The translations under genes and the position numbers were made by a program. From the NCBI GenBank assembly GCA_036417435.1, contig CM070900.1, positions 32,651,496 through 32,715,495 of the forward strand: a stretch of DNA of 64,000 nt, in the 5' to 3' direction. This document shows, piece after piece, positions 61,985-64,000 of the stretch. The stretch comes from Inia geoffrensis (taxonomy: Eukaryota > Chordata > Mammalia > Artiodactyla > Iniidae). The notes under the pieces are model-generated. The model had not been told where the DNA came from and did no database searches. It saw only the letters and a program-made list of their open reading frames with translations. Position 1 is the first letter of the stretch, and each line of letters begins with the position of its first letter.

Positions 61985-63094
61985 AAAGAAAAAAAGAACT
62001 GGGAAATGTGTTTTAAACCAACGATGGAGAGGAAAAGGTACTTTTCCAACTTAAGTAACACATTATTACAAAAGTCACTCCATGAATTTGTAAAAATCCA
62101 ACAGGAAAATGGGTGACAAGATTTGCAAAAATAACAACAAAGGAAACTTCTGATCTGTTTGTTAGAGAGATTTTCTCCTGAAAAGATATGTGTTCTAATG
62201 GAGGAATTTACCTTTAGCATATTATGACATAATATAACATTTATAGATAAAAATAAACACTATCCCACATTATCTGTTTATATGCTTATTACAAAATTAT
62301 TTTGAGATCATTATTAAATCTCTATTATTTGTTATTGCTGCTGCTCTTTTCTTTCTCGTGGCAAAAAATTAACCTTGCAGCATCTCAAACTTCAAAGAAT
62401 CCAAACATACAATTTGGTCACTGACAGGTCTCAATGCATCTAAAGTTTTTCTTTCCTGGTAGGCTTTTACTAAATATGCAATGTGACTATGTTTTGCATT
62501 TTGAATTTCATTGAATGTCATTTTGTCCGATGCTCTTTTAAGTTAATCCAACTGGTCAAGGTTCCAACAGTGGGTCTTGAAAATGAATTTTAGCCTGCGT
62601 CTAAAGGTATTCTCTCCAGGAAATTTTCATAAAACCCTGATCAAAATGCTGAGATTGTATAGGACACATTTGGAGTCTTTCACTAAATATAAATTTGTAG
62701 GCCTCATCTCTGCTTAACTTCAATCAATAATATTTCTAGACTCGTTCAAGGCTATTAAAAATACACTACAAAATTTCATGGTTTTTTTTCATAGGTAATT
62801 TTCTGACATAAGTTAACTAAACCAAACTCTACCTCTCTTGAAAACATGAAAACAACATAGATAGTCTTCAGGTATGAATCCTTGTCCTCAGTTATTCAAG
62901 CATGTCTTTGGGCATTTCATAGCCCTCCCTCTCATACACTCTTTGGAAGATTCCAGTCATTCCTGATGTTAACTGATCTCATTAGTCAGAATCTTCTCCT
63001 GACCAACCTCGATATTTTTCCAAGGAGAATGGCTTTTCTTTCCCCAAAATTTATAGTGTTTGCAGGAAAGCACATATTTAAAAATAAATGACAT
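61985..63094. other. unassigned sequence, no gene seen
   Basis: Unique-looking AT-rich DNA after the SINE cluster. Confidence 0.4.
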
Positions 63095-63765
63095 TAAAAC
63101 AATGGGCAATGAACCCTCACAAAGTGTTTATGGAAATACAAAACAGTGCAGTCACTTCGGAAAACAATCTGGCAGTTTCTCAACAAGTTAAATGTAGAGT
63201 TACCATATGATCCAGCAATTCCACTCCTAGGTATAAATCCAAGAGAAATAAAAACATGCATCCACAAAAGAACTTGTACATGAGTGTATTATTCATACTA
63301 CCCCCCAAAAGTAGAAACAACCCAAATGTCTATCAACTGAGGATGGATAAAGAAAATGTGGTATACCCATACAATGGAGTATTATTAGGCCATAAAAATG
63401 AATGAAGTGCTGATACATGCTACAACTGGGATGAACTTGTAAATATATACTAAGTGAAAGAAGCCTGTCACAAAAGATCACATATAGTATGATTCCATTT
63501 ACATGAAATGTCCAAAATAGGCAAATTTACAGAATTAGAAAAGATTAGTGGTTGCATAGGAAGGAGAGAGGGGAAAGGAAGAATGAAAAGTGACTGTTAA
63601 TGGAAACGAAGTTACTTTCTGAAGCAATGAAAGTGTTCTAAAATTAATTCTATTGAAGGCTGTACAAGTCTGTGACTATACTTTGGACTGTATAATTTAA
63701 AACAAGCGAATTGTATGATAAATGAATTCTATCTCAATTAAGTGGTTATAGTTTTTAAAAAGTGT
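63095..63765 (+). mobile_element. old L1M ORF2 end and 3' UTR
   Basis: ATATGATCCAGCAATTCCAC, AACCCAAATGTCTATCAACT and ACAATGGAGTATTATTAGGC encode the end of ORF2 in decayed form. They are followed by L1M 3' UTR words (TATGATTCCATTTACATGAA) and a terminal AATTCTATCTCAATTAAG. 5' truncated; inactive. Confidence 0.88.
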
Positions 63766-64000
63766 AATGTAGCATGATACATACATGCAAATATACATAT
63801 ATATATCCTATATACCAACAATAACCAGACTGAATATTTATATTTATTCAACTAACATTAATTGAGTACCTAGAAAAGAAGAATATATTAAACATTTTTT
63901 TAAATGACAGAAGCAGTAAGGAAACAATAAGCTTTTAAAAAGAATGGGGTAAATAAAATTCAAGCAAATCTAGAGAAGAGAAAAGAAATATGAGTCAAAC
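63766..64000. other. unassigned sequence, window end
   Basis: AT-rich DNA with no recognised element. Confidence 0.4.

Noticed and set aside
61234..62220. 328-codon minus-strand ORF
   Set aside because: Composed of three antisense CHR SINEs and their A tails; the same peptide words recur at every reversed CHR copy in the window.

Overview
The window is mammalian nuclear DNA, most likely from a cetacean. The strongest evidence is nine tRNA-derived SINE copies of the CHR type (the family shared by cetaceans, hippos and ruminants), eight of them close to the form typical of whales and dolphins. I see no Bov-tA or BovB element, which argues against a ruminant. There is also a full-length cetartiodactyl-type L1 and a background of old mammalian repeats (MIR, L2, MLT1, hAT/MER). 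I found no protein-coding gene, no complete exon that can be defended, and no functional RNA gene. The window looks like a large intron or an intergenic stretch. Family names come from recognising consensus features by eye, so subfamily labels and edges of old repeats are approximate.

Layout. Positions 1-14400 are mostly unique AT-rich DNA with a MIR, a hAT remnant, an old L1 fragment (about 4890-6070) and two L2 elements, one of them (11350-12085) split by a CHR SINE. Positions 14428-20703 are one L1 on the minus strand with its 5' UTR, decayed ORF1 and ORF2, and a 12-bp target-site duplication. Positions 20741-32900 hold a (TA)n tract, an MLT1, several MIRs, hAT remnants, two CHR SINEs and another L2. 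Positions 32950-37110 hold old L1M sequence interrupted by a probable LTR. Positions 37300-41200 carry three CHR SINEs; one is split by a sharply bounded 585-bp element with 84-bp inverted ends and a 6-bp target duplication. Positions 41200-58000 are mostly unique with scattered old repeats. Positions 58200-64000 hold L2-like and L1M 3' ends and three CHR SINEs in a row.

No genes work together here; the content is a stack of mobile-element insertions whose order can be read from nesting. The most unusual object is the 585-bp element at 38743-39327: TG...CA ends and a 6-bp duplication like a class II retroviral LTR, but with 84-bp, about 94% matching inverted termini and a run of internal hairpins. 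Next are a tRNA-SINE-like module embedded antisense near ORF1 of the full-length L1, and three non-repetitive blocks (about 10190-10900, 29820-30110, 51720-52090) that are candidates for conserved regulatory DNA.
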